A stretch of DNA of 64,000 bases from Thermodesulfovibrio sp. (lineage in GTDB: Bacteria > Nitrospirota > Thermodesulfovibrionia > Thermodesulfovibrionales > UBA6898): contig PNOC01000007.1 of the NCBI GenBank assembly GCA_013824615.1, positions 26,282 to 90,281 of the forward strand, given 5' to 3'. Each line of letters opens with the position of its first letter. The stretch's first letter is position 1. Made by a program: the position numbers and the translations under genes. The notes under the pieces were generated by a model. That model made no database searches, had not been told where the DNA came from, and saw only the letters and a list, made by a program, of their open reading frames with translations. Positions 8,927 to 18,370 of this stretch are shown one piece after another.

Positions 8927-10648
8927 ATCCCTGTCCTTTACGGAAAACTGAGCGGCCTTAAGGGCAGCCAGACCACTGCGCTCGAGAAGATTTACCGCCG
9001 CAGACTCCATCGCGAGGTCATCACAATAGAACTCGGCAGATACCTGGCTGAACTCTCGGATGAAATGAACCGGCAGATCGGGATACTGGTCAACCGGAAG
9101 GGGACTATCACCCATGTAATCGTCGGTGACGCGAAGGGCATCTTCATCCCCCCGCTGGAGGACTATCCACTCGGCAAGCGCCCTCTCAGGGGGCTCCGGC
9201 TGATCCATACGCACCTTAACGATGAGCCCCTGAACAAAGACGATATTACCGACCTCTCTCTCCTGCGCTTTGACCTGATCGCGGCGCTCGGCATACGTGA
9301 CGGGCTGCCGGTGCATATTCACATCGCTCACCTCATTCCGCAGACCGGGGACACGAGCGAAAGCAGGACCTATGAACTGCAGCCTCCCCAGGATTTTTTC
9401 AACCAGGACTTTGATTTTATACCATTTGTTACAGCACTGGAAAATGAATTCGAGCGGTCGCAGGGATTTGTTATTTCGGGACCTTCAAAACGCAGCAGCC
9501 AGGACCACGCTGCATCCGGCGTTCAAAAAAATAAAGGCTCATATGAACGGGAACCGGGGAATGAGCGTGCCATACTCGTCAGCGTCTCAACCGGGTCGCG
9601 CCATGATCAGGAGGATTCTGTCGACGAACTGGCAGAGCTGGCAAGGTCAAGCAATGTCACGGTCCTCGAGAAAGTGGTCCAGAGGCCAAAGCAGATCAAT
9701 CCCCGGTATCTCCTTGGCGAGGGAAAGCTGAAGGAGCTCGTCATCACCGCAATGAACCGCGGGGCAACACTTCTGATCTTCGACCAGGACCTCAACCCTT
9801 CACAGATCAAGGCCATAAACGAACTCACCGAATTAAAAGTAATCGACCGCTCACAGCTTATCCTGGATATCTTTGCACGGCGGGCTCACAGCAGGGACGG
9901 CAAGGTCCAGGTCGAGCTGGCCCAGCTCAAATATCGGCTGCCGCGTCTGACCGGAAAGGGCACTGCCATGTCGAAGCTCATGGGCGGCATCGGCGGACGC
10001 GGACCCGGAGAGATGAAACTGGAGATCGACCGCAGACGCGTCCGCGACCGGATTACCCTGCTTGAGAAGGAACTGAAAAGCCTCGGAGAGGCCCGGCGGC
10101 AGCGCAAGGCACGCCGCGTTGAAAGACAGGTGCCTATTGTCTCGATTGTGGGCTACACCAACGCAGGCAAATCTACCCTGCTGAATGCACTGACCAGAAG
10201 TAAAACCTTTGTCGAAGACAAGCTGTTTGCGACCCTCGACACGGCAAGCAGACGCCTCCGCTTTCCCCATGAACGCGAGGTGATCATCACGGATACGGTC
10301 GGCTTTATCAGGGACCTGCCGAAAGACCTCGTCGCTGCCTTCAAATCCACACTTGAGGAACTTGAGGACGCCGACCTCCTGCTGCATGTGGTCGATATCT
10401 CGAACCAGCGGTTCGAACAGCATATGGCCTCAGTCGACACTATTTTGACCGACCTGCATCTCGAAGACAAGAAAAGACTGCTGGTCTTTAACAAAACTGA
10501 TCTCATCCCCCCTGACGAGGCTGACTACCTGTCACAGAGATTCCAGGCGATAGCTGTCTCGGCAGTCGACAGCGGCACCTTCGCCCCGCTCCTCTCCGCC
10601 ATCGCAGACCATGTCTTTGATGAAAAAAGAGAAGCCGCAAAGGTATAA
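8927..10648 (+). CDS. hflX: GTPase HflX, apparent ATC start codon
   Basis: HflX is a ribosome-associated GTPase that splits stalled 70S ribosomes. Motifs G1 GYTNAGKST, G3 DTVGFIRDLP and G4 NKTD are present, preceded by the HflX N-terminal domain with GPGEMKLEIDRRR. The first ordinary start is ATG 9065. Family-like sequence continues in frame upstream (VLYGKLSGLKGSQ, then LEKIYRRRLHREV) back to ATC 8927, just after an in-frame TAA. A strong GGGGAGG lies 6 nt before that ATC, where an ATG would be expected. The true start is therefore probably 8927, through either a rare ATC codon or a base error. See findings. Confidence 0.9.
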   Translation: MPVLYGKLSGLKGSQTTALEKIYRRRLHREVITIELGRYLAELSDEMNRQIGILVNRKGTITHVIVGDAKGIFIPPLEDYPLGKRPLRGLRLIHTHLNDEPLNKDDITDLSLLRFDLIAALGIRDGLPVHIHIAHLIPQTGDTSESRTYELQPPQDFFNQDFDFIPFVTALENEFERSQGFVISGPSKRSSQDHAASGVQKNKGSYEREPGNERAILVSVSTGSRHDQEDSVDELAELARSSNVTVLEKVVQRPKQINPRYLLGEGKLKELVITAMNRGATLLIFDQDLNPSQIKAINELTELKVIDRSQLILDIFARRAHSRDGKVQVELAQLKYRLPRLTGKGTAMSKLMGGIGGRGPGEMKLEIDRRRVRDRITLLEKELKSLGEARRQRKARRVERQVPIVSIVGYTNAGKSTLLNALTRSKTFVEDKLFATLDTASRRLRFPHEREVIITDTVGFIRDLPKDLVAAFKSTLEELEDADLLLHVVDISNQRFEQHMASVDTILTDLHLEDKKRLLVFNKTDLIPPDEADYLSQRFQAIAVSAVDSGTFAPLLSAIADHVFDEKREAAKV

Positions 10649-10680
10649 TAAACACAAGCTTTTCGTAAAATATAAAGATT

Positions 10681-10795
10681 GTCATCCTCGGGCTTGACCC
10701 GGGGATCCATGGTTCGACAAGCTCACCATGACACTTACTATGTCACCCTGAGTTTATCGAAGGGCTGGAGACCCGATTAAAAACTTCGGGAATGA
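10681..10795 (+). repeat. Palindromic dispersed repeats upstream of the radical SAM gene
   Basis: The gap 10649-10858 holds two joined repeat types. The first, from 10681, is a half copy of the GTCATCC-CGGGCTTGACCCGGGGATCCA element also seen at 45773-45843 and 58325-58415. The second is an inverted pair made from TTCGACAAGCTCACCATGAC and GTCACCCTGAGTTTATCGAA. It closes with a GGAATGAC end at 10788-10795. No gene is visible in the gap. Confidence 0.6.
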
Positions 10796-10858
10796 CGGCA
10801 AAAAGTGGCGTTACTATAACAACACTAATCATGACCGACAAAGACAAAAGGAAAACAA

Positions 10859-11929
10859 ATGGAATTTGCACCTAAATGGATAGCATGGGAAATCACACGG
10901 AGATGTAATCTCCGCTGCGTACACTGCCGCTCCTCCTCTGAAATGGAGGCCAAGGGACACCCTGATTTCAGCACTGAAGAGGCGTACCGGATACTGGACG
11001 ATATCGTCAGCTATGCAAACCCGGTCGTTGTGCTGTCCGGCGGAGAGCCTCTGTCCCGGGCTGATGTCTTTGAAATCGCCCAATACGGAACTGGCAAGGG
11101 CCTGCGCATGTGCCTGGCTACAAACGGAACCCTTGTTACTGATGAGATCTGCGAAAAGATCAAGGCCTCAGGCATACGGATCGTATCACTCAGCCTGGAC
11201 GGCGCTGACGAAAAAGTCCACGATGACTTCAGAAATCAGAAAGGCGCCTTTGCCGGTACGGTAAACGCTGCCCGGCTCTTCAAGAAACACGGCATTGAAT
11301 TTATCGTCAATTCATCCTTTACCAAGAGAAACCAGGAGCAGATCCCCCTGGTCTACAAACTTGCCAAAGAGCTCGGCGCAACTGCCTGGTATATGTTCAT
11401 GATCGTACCGACCGGCCGCGGTGAAGAGATCATGAAAGAGCTTATCACCAGAGAAGACTACGACGGAATCCTTGACTGGCATTATGACATGGAAAAGGAA
11501 GAAGACCTGATGCTGGTGAGACCCACCTGTGCCCCGCACTACTACCGCGTCGTACTCCAGAAGGCAAAAGAAGACGGCGAAGCTTTCAAACGCAGGACTC
11601 TGAAGTTCTCGACCGGCGGGTCAAAAGGCTGTCTGGCCGGGCAGTTGATCTGCCTGATAGATGTTGATGGCAATGTCCTGCCCTGCAGTTATTTTCCTCT
11701 GCCCGCGGGCAATATCCGCACCCAGTCGTTTAAGGATATCTGGGAAAACTCTGAACTCTTTAAGAACCTGAGGGACTTCAAGTCTTACAAAGGCAGATGC
11801 GGTTCCTGTGAATTTGTGAATGTCTGCGGCGGTTGCCGGGCGCGTGCCTACGCAGTGAACGGCGACTACCTGGCAGAAGAACCCTTCTGCGGTTATACTC
11901 CCATGAAATTAAGAAAGGCGGAACAGTAA
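10859..11929 (+). CDS. Radical SAM/SPASM protein of the AhbC/AhbD/NirJ heme group
   Basis: This 356-residue enzyme has the radical SAM cluster motif CNLRCVHC near residues 15 to 22 and LSGGEPL after it. The C-terminal SPASM region carries cysteines in [33 protein letters not shown] and EEPFC, enough for auxiliary clusters. The closest family by pattern is the alternative heme pathway, where AhbD decarboxylates Fe-coproporphyrin III to heme and AhbC or NirJ acts on didecarboxysiroheme. The adjacent hemE supports a tetrapyrrole role. I favour AhbD-like but cannot exclude AhbC or NirJ. The start ATG 10859 is preceded by AAAGGAAA. Confidence 0.72.
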   Translation: MEFAPKWIAWEITRRCNLRCVHCRSSSEMEAKGHPDFSTEEAYRILDDIVSYANPVVVLSGGEPLSRADVFEIAQYGTGKGLRMCLATNGTLVTDEICEKIKASGIRIVSLSLDGADEKVHDDFRNQKGAFAGTVNAARLFKKHGIEFIVNSSFTKRNQEQIPLVYKLAKELGATAWYMFMIVPTGRGEEIMKELITREDYDGILDWHYDMEKEEDLMLVRPTCAPHYYRVVLQKAKEDGEAFKRRTLKFSTGGSKGCLAGQLICLIDVDGNVLPCSYFPLPAGNIRTQSFKDIWENSELFKNLRDFKSYKGRCGSCEFVNVCGGCRARAYAVNGDYLAEEPFCGYTPMKLRKAEQ

Positions 11930-11934
11930 CTGAT

Positions 11935-12969
11935 ATGATGAACGATACGTTTTTGAAGGCATGCAGAGGTGAAGAGGTTGCGTATACACCGGTCTGGCTG
12001 ATGCGCCAGGCAGGACGCTATATGAAGGAATACCAGGAGGTCAGATCAAAGGTAGATTTCCTGACCCTCTGCAAGACCCCTGAACTCGCTGCAAAAGTCA
12101 CGCTCCAGCCGATAGAAATCCTGAAAGCTGATGCTGCTATCCTTTTCTCTGATATCCTGATCCCGGTGGAAGCGATGGGAATGCACCTGGAGTTCACGGA
12201 CAAGAAGGGCCCTGTTCTCGGAGAGCCGGTAAGGTCAAAGGCAGGTGTCGAAAGACTCGTAATCCCGGACACGGAAGACAGCATGTCGTTTGTCCTGGAG
12301 ACGATAAAAATTCTCCGCCGCGAACTCGCAGACAAGGTTCCGCTTATCGGATTTTCCGGGGCCCCCTGGACCCTTGCCACCTATATCATCGAGGGAGGTT
12401 CCTCAAAGAATTTTCTGCATACCAAGAAAATGATGTATCAGAACCCCGGCCTTTTCAACCAGCTTCTCGAAAAGATCACGGCCACCGTGATTGAGTACCT
12501 GACAGCACAGATTAAGGCAGGCGCCCAGGCGGTCCAGATCTTTGATTCATGGGCGGGCATTCTGGCTCCCTACGACTATGAAAACATAATCTTCCCGTAT
12601 GTCAAGACAGCGGTTAAGGCACTCAAGAAATTCGATGTGCCGGTGATTTATTTTGCAAATGACTGCGCAGGAATCCTCAAGATCGTCAAGAAATGCGGGG
12701 CTGACGTCATCGGCATCGACTGGCGGGTGGACATGCATAAGGCGGTCAAAAAGATCGGCAAGAAGGCCGCGGTCCAGGGGAACCTTGATCCCTGCGTCCT
12801 CTTTGCGCCCCACGCCCACATTGAGGAGCGCGTCCAGGATGTACTCAATAAGGCTGAGGGCGCCAGCGGGCATATCTTCAACCTTGGCCATGGCATCCTG
12901 CCTGAGACCCCGGTCGAAAACGCCCAGTTCATGGTCGACGCCGTACACAGACTGAGCAAAAAGGCATAA
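11935..12969 (+). CDS. hemE: Uroporphyrinogen decarboxylase
   Basis: HemE removes four carboxyl groups from uroporphyrinogen III to give coproporphyrinogen III. The signature PVWLMRQAGRYMKEY near the N-terminus is intact, as are FSDILIPVEAMG with its catalytic Asp and the GFSGAPWTLATYIIEGGSSK segment. The start is ATG 11935 or the next codon, ATG 11938. The open frame further upstream lies inside the radical SAM gene and is not coding. The two genes are 5 nt apart and form one unit, closed by a strong terminator. Confidence 0.95.
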   Translation: MMNDTFLKACRGEEVAYTPVWLMRQAGRYMKEYQEVRSKVDFLTLCKTPELAAKVTLQPIEILKADAAILFSDILIPVEAMGMHLEFTDKKGPVLGEPVRSKAGVERLVIPDTEDSMSFVLETIKILRRELADKVPLIGFSGAPWTLATYIIEGGSSKNFLHTKKMMYQNPGLFNQLLEKITATVIEYLTAQIKAGAQAVQIFDSWAGILAPYDYENIIFPYVKTAVKALKKFDVPVIYFANDCAGILKIVKKCGADVIGIDWRVDMHKAVKKIGKKAAVQGNLDPCVLFAPHAHIEERVQDVLNKAEGASGHIFNLGHGILPETPVENAQFMVDAVHRLSKKA

Positions 12970-12994
12970 AGAGCAGTATTATTTCTGTTGGACG

Positions 12995-13032
12995 AAAAAG
13001 GGGAGTTGGTTCTCTGATCCACTCCCCTTTTT
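12995..13032 (+). terminator. Rho-independent terminator after hemE
   Basis: A 12-bp perfect stem pairs AAAAAGGGGAGT (12995-13006) with ACTCCCCTTTTT (13021-13032) around a 14-nt loop. The stem ends in T residues on both strands, so it could act bidirectionally. It closes the radical SAM-hemE unit. Confidence 0.85.
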
Positions 13033-13081
13033 ATTGATGTCAGGATAGCCCGGCAGCCGACCTTCAGCTTGAAAAAGCACT

Positions 13082-13120
13082 GTTATATGTGGAGTATATA
13101 TGGAGCATATATGGAGAATG
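13082..13120 (+). repeat. Three imperfect TGGAG repeats in front of the amidase gene
   Basis: The leader contains TGGAGTATATA, TGGAGCATATA and TGGAGAATGTA in direct succession, an 11-bp unit repeated three times. Each unit contains a GGAG that could serve as a ribosome binding site. The last one lies about 12 nt before the chosen start at 13130. Confidence 0.55.
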
Positions 13121-13129
13121 TATAGTACT

Positions 13130-14260
13130 ATGAAAAAATGGTTGCTGCCCCTTGTCTTCCTCTGCCTTTTCAGCAGCGCGCTCGCTGCCGCAAAGATGAC
13201 AGAAGTGAGTCTGCGCTACGGCCGCCAGGAGAACACGATCAGAATCGTGCTGGAAGGTCAGGACGAGCTTATCAGAAACGCCAACACCATAACGTCACTT
13301 TCCTCGGTCAGGATCGACTTCCCGGAAGCGGTAGAGATAAAGAAGCAGAAGGATTTCCTCTTTGAGACCGTGCAGAAAGACCGGTTTTTTGTCATCAACC
13401 TTCGGGATGTCGTCGATATCAAGACCTATAAACTGAGCTCTCCCCCCAGGATCGTAATCGACCTGAAATCTGCACCAAAGCCGGTGAAAGAGCCATTGAA
13501 GGAGCCACTGAAAGAGCTGGGGGTAAAGCCGAATATTAAAGCACCCCTGGAAACACAGCCGCCCGCCCAGAAAAGTCAAAAGGACCCGCTCCCAACCGAT
13601 GCGGCAAAGGCACCGGTGCCTGCAGGTCAGACAGCACCGCAGAAACCCCAGCAGCCCGGCCAGACCCCTGCAGCATCCTCTGCCCCGGAAAAAACACGCA
13701 GACTGAAACTGCTGGTAATCGACCCGGGTCATGGCGGCTATGACCAGGGTATCGTGCTGCAGGATACCAGGGAAAAAGACCTCTCTCTGGCGCTGGCAAA
13801 AGACCTGAACACGGTCCTCGCAAAAAAAGGACTGACTGTTTTTCTGACCAGGAAGACCGATCAGCCGCTGTCTCTTCAGGAGAGGACCAATTTTGCTTCG
13901 TCCAAGAAACCTGATCTCTTCATCTCCCTGCACGCGTCAAAAGAAGACCGCTGGAATATTTATACGGCAACAGCCGACGAACCCGGCACCGACACTGCAG
14001 TCAAAATGTACAGCTCAACGTCTAAGCAGGGAAAGTATCTCGAAAAAAGCAGGGCAATAGCAAAGGTCTTAGCCACGGCGATCAGGAAGGAATTCAGGGG
14101 GACCGTCGCACTCCGCGAGCTTGCCCTGCCCCTTCTGACGTCACTCGACGCACCGGCGGTGATTATCGAATATCCTCTGGCAGGGAACAGCTCCTATGAC
14201 CAGAAAATGCGGGAACGTGTTATAAAAACACTGCTGAGCGGGGTAACGGCTTATGAATAA
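13130..14260 (+). CDS. N-acetylmuramoyl-L-alanine amidase with AMIN domain
   Basis: The product is a 376-residue periplasmic cell-wall hydrolase of the AmiC type. The signal peptide starts at MKKWLLPLVFLCLFSSALA (ATG 13130); ten in-frame residues upstream do not look coding. An AMIN targeting domain spans about residues 20 to 120. A Pro/Lys/Gln-rich linker follows to about 190, then an Amidase_3 domain. Zinc ligands are visible as His in DPGHGGYD, Glu in REKDLSLALAK and His in FISLHASK. The terminal VIIEYPLAGN should carry the catalytic Glu. It overlaps the next gene by 8 nt. Confidence 0.88.
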   Translation: MKKWLLPLVFLCLFSSALAAAKMTEVSLRYGRQENTIRIVLEGQDELIRNANTITSLSSVRIDFPEAVEIKKQKDFLFETVQKDRFFVINLRDVVDIKTYKLSSPPRIVIDLKSAPKPVKEPLKEPLKELGVKPNIKAPLETQPPAQKSQKDPLPTDAAKAPVPAGQTAPQKPQQPGQTPAASSAPEKTRRLKLLVIDPGHGGYDQGIVLQDTREKDLSLALAKDLNTVLAKKGLTVFLTRKTDQPLSLQERTNFASSKKPDLFISLHASKEDRWNIYTATADEPGTDTAVKMYSSTSKQGKYLEKSRAIAKVLATAIRKEFRGTVALRELALPLLTSLDAPAVIIEYPLAGNSSYDQKMRERVIKTLLSGVTAYE

Positions 14261-14861
14261 CAGGCGCACCGTTATCTGGGTCGTGGCTTCGATACTCCTG
14301 CTTGCTCTCGCGGCAGGCGGGGGCTACTATTTCGTTCACAATTTCAAGATAACCAAACAGCAGAAAGCCGCACCTTCGCCTGAGTCTGCCGATACGATGC
14401 TCGGGCAGCCGGTCGATACTATTACGCTCAGGCTGCATTATCCGTCAGGGAACCGTCTTGAGATAACCGAGAAGCCCATCCCAAGAAGAATCCGGACGTC
14501 CGCAATAGCCGAGGCAATTATTGAGGAGTATTTCAAGCTTCCGGTCAACGCGGCAGATTCGATCATCCCGGCGCAGGTGAAGCTCCTGGGACTCTACCGT
14601 GACGGCATGCAGATTCTGTACATTGATCTTTCTGATGAACTGCGGAGAAATTTTCACTCTGACGCGCTCTCTGAATATCTGCTCCTGAAAGGGCTCTATG
14701 AAACCATCGTTTCGAACATCCCTGATATTCAGGACGTCAAAGTGCTTGTCGAGGGCAAGGAAATCGAGACGCTCGGCGGGCATCTGCTGCTGAGATATCC
14801 GCTGAAGAATACGGTCAGTGCAGAGGTCAGGGCAGAGGTCCCTCTGGCTGATGAGCAATAA
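14253..14861 (+). CDS. GerMN-domain membrane protein
   Basis: This 202-residue protein has one N-terminal membrane anchor (VIWVVASILLLALAAG) and a GerMN-like domain. The domain's typical core is AIAEAIIEEYFK, then LLGLYRDGMQILYIDLSDEL, and LLLKGLYETIVSNIPDIQDVKVLVEGKEIETLGGH. GerMN proteins are found with amidases and are thought to act in the cell envelope. It overlaps the amidase stop by 8 nt and the murI start by 11 nt, indicating translational coupling in a wall-related operon. Confidence 0.85.
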   Translation: MNNRRTVIWVVASILLLALAAGGGYYFVHNFKITKQQKAAPSPESADTMLGQPVDTITLRLHYPSGNRLEITEKPIPRRIRTSAIAEAIIEEYFKLPVNAADSIIPAQVKLLGLYRDGMQILYIDLSDELRRNFHSDALSEYLLLKGLYETIVSNIPDIQDVKVLVEGKEIETLGGHLLLRYPLKNTVSAEVRAEVPLADEQ

Positions 14862-15666
14862 GGACCTGCCGATCGGGATCTTTGATTCAGGTATCGGGGG
14901 ACTGACCGTTCTGAAGGAGATCATCAGCAGATTACCCGGAGAGGGGACAATCTATCTTGGGGACACTGCCCGCGTACCTTACGGCATACGCTCACCCGAA
15001 ACCGTAACCAGATATTCCTTCGAGAACACCCGCTTCCTTTTTTCCAGGGGCATTAAGCTCCTGGTCATCGCCTGCAATACGGCTTCTTCCGTAAGCCTTG
15101 AGGCGGTAAGGCAGTCAGTCCCCGTTCCGGTCATCGGGGTCATCGAACCGGGAGCGCGGGCGGCCGCTGCGGCGACACGCAATAAGAAGATCGGGGTCAT
15201 CGGCACCGATGCCACTGTCCGGAGCAATGCATATCCATCAGCCATCAGGTCTATTGACGATACCATTGAAGTCTACAGCCTGCCCTGTCCGCTCTTTGTG
15301 CCTCTTGTTGAAGAGGGCTGGACTGAAGGAGCGGTGGCCGAGCTGACCGCAGAAACATATCTCAGCGATATGAGGGGAAAGGGTATAGACACCCTGGTCC
15401 TGGGTTGCACCCACTACCCGCTTTTGAAGAACATATTGTCTCAGATCATGGGGCCTGGGGTAACGCTGATAGACTCGGCGATTGAGACTGCTGCTGCTAT
15501 CCGCTCCGCGCTCGCGGCACATGCCATGCTCAGGGATACCCCGGGAGGAGGCAGCCGGGAGTTTTATGTGACCGACTCGCCGGAAAAATTTGTGCGGGTC
15601 GGGGAGCGTTTCCTCGGCAGCAGCATAAGCTTTATACAAAAAATTGAACTTGAATCGGAGGTATAA
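14851..15666 (+). CDS. murI: Glutamate racemase
   Basis: MurI makes D-glutamate for peptidoglycan. The two catalytic cysteines are visible in VIACNTASS and LVLGCTHYPLL, and the N-terminus has the conserved FDSGIGGLTVL. The start ATG 14851 (MSNKDLPIGIFDSG) lies inside the end of the GerMN gene. The 271-residue length is normal. GGAGGT near the stop serves rph downstream. Confidence 0.96.
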   Translation: MSNKDLPIGIFDSGIGGLTVLKEIISRLPGEGTIYLGDTARVPYGIRSPETVTRYSFENTRFLFSRGIKLLVIACNTASSVSLEAVRQSVPVPVIGVIEPGARAAAAATRNKKIGVIGTDATVRSNAYPSAIRSIDDTIEVYSLPCPLFVPLVEEGWTEGAVAELTAETYLSDMRGKGIDTLVLGCTHYPLLKNILSQIMGPGVTLIDSAIETAAAIRSALAAHAMLRDTPGGGSREFYVTDSPEKFVRVGERFLGSSISFIQKIELESEV

Positions 15667-15669
15667 CGG

Positions 15670-16392
15670 ATGCGGTCTGACGGCAGGCAGGAAAACGAAA
15701 TACGAGAGGTAAAGATAACCCGCAATTTCATCAGCACTGCCGAAGGCTCGGTCCTGATCGAACTCGGAAACACAAGGGTAATCTGCAACGCCACCATAGA
15801 GGAAAGGGTTCCACCCTTCCTGAAAGACCAGAACAAGGGCTGGATCACGGCAGAATACTCGATGCTCCCGAGGGCCACGCAGGTCCGCACCTCAAGGGAG
15901 TCCTCGGTCGGCCGTGTCAGCGGGCGCACCCATGAGATACAGCGCCTTATCGGAAGGTCTTTACGCTCAGTAGTAGATCTTGAGCGCCTCGGCCAGCGGA
16001 CAATCTGGATAGACTGCGATGTCATCCAGGCAGACGGCGGGACCCGCACCGCAGCCATAACCGGGGCCTTCATATGCCTCTGCGACGCTCTCAGCCATGC
16101 GATAAAAAAAGGCAGTATTTCCACGAATCCTCTGAGGGACTATCTCGCCGCAATAAGCGTCGGCGTTGTAAAAGGAGTACCGGTGCTGGACCTCTGCTAC
16201 CAGGAGGATTCTGCAGCAGATGTTGACATGAATGTCATTATGACCGGCAAGGGAGACATCGTTGAAATACAGGGTACAGCCGAGGGCAGCCCTTTTTCTC
16301 TCGGTACACTCGACAGCCTGATAGGGCTGGCGCAGACCGGAATTTCGAGCCTCATAACCATTCAAAGAGACCTGCTGGGAATCAGTCTCTGA
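15670..16392 (+). CDS. rph: Ribonuclease PH
   Basis: This 240-residue phosphorolytic 3'-5' exoribonuclease trims tRNA precursors. Family marks include [20 protein letters not shown] at the start, [51 protein letters not shown] and the C-terminal [19 protein letters not shown] lies about 8 nt before ATG 15670. It is 3 nt from murI. The usual XTP/dITP pyrophosphatase partner is not next to it. Confidence 0.96.
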   Translation: MRSDGRQENEIREVKITRNFISTAEGSVLIELGNTRVICNATIEERVPPFLKDQNKGWITAEYSMLPRATQVRTSRESSVGRVSGRTHEIQRLIGRSLRSVVDLERLGQRTIWIDCDVIQADGGTRTAAITGAFICLCDALSHAIKKGSISTNPLRDYLAAISVGVVKGVPVLDLCYQEDSAADVDMNVIMTGKGDIVEIQGTAEGSPFSLGTLDSLIGLAQTGISSLITIQRDLLGISL

Positions 16393-16450
16393 TTCTGAAA
16401 AATATCAATTTTATGTGCTAGAATAAACGAAATATCCGGAGGTATTAACA

Positions 16451-18295
16451 TTGAACGTATATAGAAGCATCTTTATATGGCTGCTGATCGGCATCATGGT
16501 CATTCTGCTGTTTAATCTCCTGAACACACCGAAGAAAAATCTGGAAGACATTATCCTGTCGGATTTTCTGACCAAGCTCGAAGAAGGCCAGGTGGATGAG
16601 GTGGCGATCAAGGAGAATTCGATCACCGGCCGCTTCAAGGACGGCACAAAATTCAAGACCTATTACACGGATTATCCCAAGCTGGTGGAACAGCTGCGGG
16701 AGCAGGAAGTCAAGATAACCGTCAAACCTCCTGATCAGAACCCGTGGTATGTGAACGTATTCTTCACCTGGGGCCCCATTATCTTCATCGCGGTGATATG
16801 GATATTCTTTATGCGCCAGATGCAGTCCGGAGGCAACAAGGCCCTGTCCTTCGGTAAATCAAAGGCACGCCTGATTTCGGAAAAGTCGGTCAAGATCACC
16901 TTTGCCGATGTGGCCGGGGTCGAAGAGGCCAAGGTCGAAGTGCAGGAGATCATAGATTTCCTGAAGGACCCGCAGAAGTTTCAGAAACTCGGCGGCAAGA
17001 TCCCAAGGGGCGTTCTGCTGGTCGGCTCACCGGGAACCGGAAAAACACTGCTGGCAAAGGCGATCGCCGGCGAGGCGGGCGTTCCCTTCTTCAGCATCAG
17101 CGGCTCTGACTTTGTGGAGATGTTCGTCGGCGTCGGAGCCTCCAGGGTGAGAGACCTCTTCGAACAGGCAAAAAAGAGCGCTCCCTGCATTATTTTCATT
17201 GATGAGATCGATGCCGTCGGCAGGCATCGTGGCGCAGGCCTCGGCGGCGGCCACGACGAACGCGAGCAGACCCTCAACCAGCTGCTGGTCGAGATGGACG
17301 GGTTTGAAGGCAACGAAGGCGTTATCATCATTGCAGCCACGAACAGGCCGGATGTTCTTGATCCTGCTCTGCTCAGGCCCGGCAGATTCGACCGTCAGGT
17401 CGTGGTTTCTCTGCCTGACGTCAAGGGAAGACTTGAAATACTGAAGGTGCATACCAGAAAGATCCCGGTGGACGAACTGGTTGACCTCGACCGCATTGCC
17501 AGGGGAACCCCCGGCTTCTCGGGCGCTGACCTGGCCAATCTGGTGAACGAGGCTGCCCTGCTCGCTGCTCGCCAGGCAAAGACCAAGGTTGAAAATATTG
17601 ATTTTGAAAATGCAAAAGACAAGGTCCTGATGGGTGTCGAAAGAAGAAGCATGATCATCAGCGACACGGAAAAGAAGAACACGGCCTATCATGAGGCGGG
17701 ACATGCCCTGGTAGCCAAGCTCACCCCCGGCACGGACCCGATCCATAAGGTAAGCATCATACCCAGAGGCAGGGCCCTTGGCGTAACCCAGCAGCTTCCG
17801 CTGGACGACAAGTATACCTATTCGAAGGACTACCTGAACAAACAGCTCCTGGTGCTGATGGGCGGACGGGCTGCAGAAGAGATAGCCCTGCACCAGATGA
17901 CCACCGGGGCAGGCAATGATATCGAAAGGGCCACGGCCCTTGCCCGGAAAATGGTAACCTCATGGGGCATGAGCGATAAACTCGGCCCGGTGACCTTCGG
18001 CAAGAAAGAAGAGCACGTATTCCTTGGCAGAGAAATGGGACAGCATAAAGACTACAGTGAAAAGACTGCAGAAGACATAGATGAAGAGGTTAAGCGGATA
18101 GTCACCGAGGCCTATGCCGTCTCCAAAAAGCTGCTTGAGGAAAGGTACAGCCTGCTTGACGCCTTTGCGCGTCGTCTACTCGAAAAAGAGACCATGGACG
18201 GCCCTGAGATCGATGAACTGCTTGCCGATGAAAACAGGCATCAACAGTCGCCTGAGCCCCCTTGCAATGACACAGGCTGCACCGGCATTGCATAA
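16451..18295 (+). CDS. ftsH: ATP-dependent zinc metalloprotease FtsH
   Basis: FtsH degrades membrane and short-lived cytosolic proteins. It has two membrane helices, near residues 7 to 23 and 100 to 120, with a periplasmic loop between them. The AAA domain has Walker A GSPGTGKT, Walker [12 protein letters not shown] and the second region of homology with [10 protein letters not shown]. The peptidase motif is HEAGH in [13 protein letters not shown]. The start is TTG 16451 with CGGAGGT seven bases upstream. The 614-residue length is typical, and the hydrophilic tail is short. Confidence 0.97.
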   Translation: MNVYRSIFIWLLIGIMVILLFNLLNTPKKNLEDIILSDFLTKLEEGQVDEVAIKENSITGRFKDGTKFKTYYTDYPKLVEQLREQEVKITVKPPDQNPWYVNVFFTWGPIIFIAVIWIFFMRQMQSGGNKALSFGKSKARLISEKSVKITFADVAGVEEAKVEVQEIIDFLKDPQKFQKLGGKIPRGVLLVGSPGTGKTLLAKAIAGEAGVPFFSISGSDFVEMFVGVGASRVRDLFEQAKKSAPCIIFIDEIDAVGRHRGAGLGGGHDEREQTLNQLLVEMDGFEGNEGVIIIAATNRPDVLDPALLRPGRFDRQVVVSLPDVKGRLEILKVHTRKIPVDELVDLDRIARGTPGFSGADLANLVNEAALLAARQAKTKVENIDFENAKDKVLMGVERRSMIISDTEKKNTAYHEAGHALVAKLTPGTDPIHKVSIIPRGRALGVTQQLPLDDKYTYSKDYLNKQLLVLMGGRAAEEIALHQMTTGAGNDIERATALARKMVTSWGMSDKLGPVTFGKKEEHVFLGREMGQHKDYSEKTAEDIDEEVKRIVTEAYAVSKKLLEERYSLLDAFARRLLEKETMDGPEIDELLADENRHQQSPEPPCNDTGCTGIA

Positions 18296-18318
18296 CGGCA
18301 GGATATTAGAAGCGTTTA

Positions 18319-18347
18319 GAAACGGCGGGATCTTTTCCCGCCGTTTC
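18319..18347 (+). terminator. GC-rich hairpin between ftsH and folP
   Basis: A 12-bp perfect stem pairs GAAACGGCGGGA (18319-18330) with TCCCGCCGTTTC (18336-18347) around a 5-nt loop. A weak T-rich tail (TGTTTC) follows. It probably terminates or attenuates ftsH transcription. folP starts only 23 nt beyond it, so some read-through is likely. Confidence 0.6.
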
Positions 18348-18370
18348 TGTTTCTGAAGAAGGAACAGACC

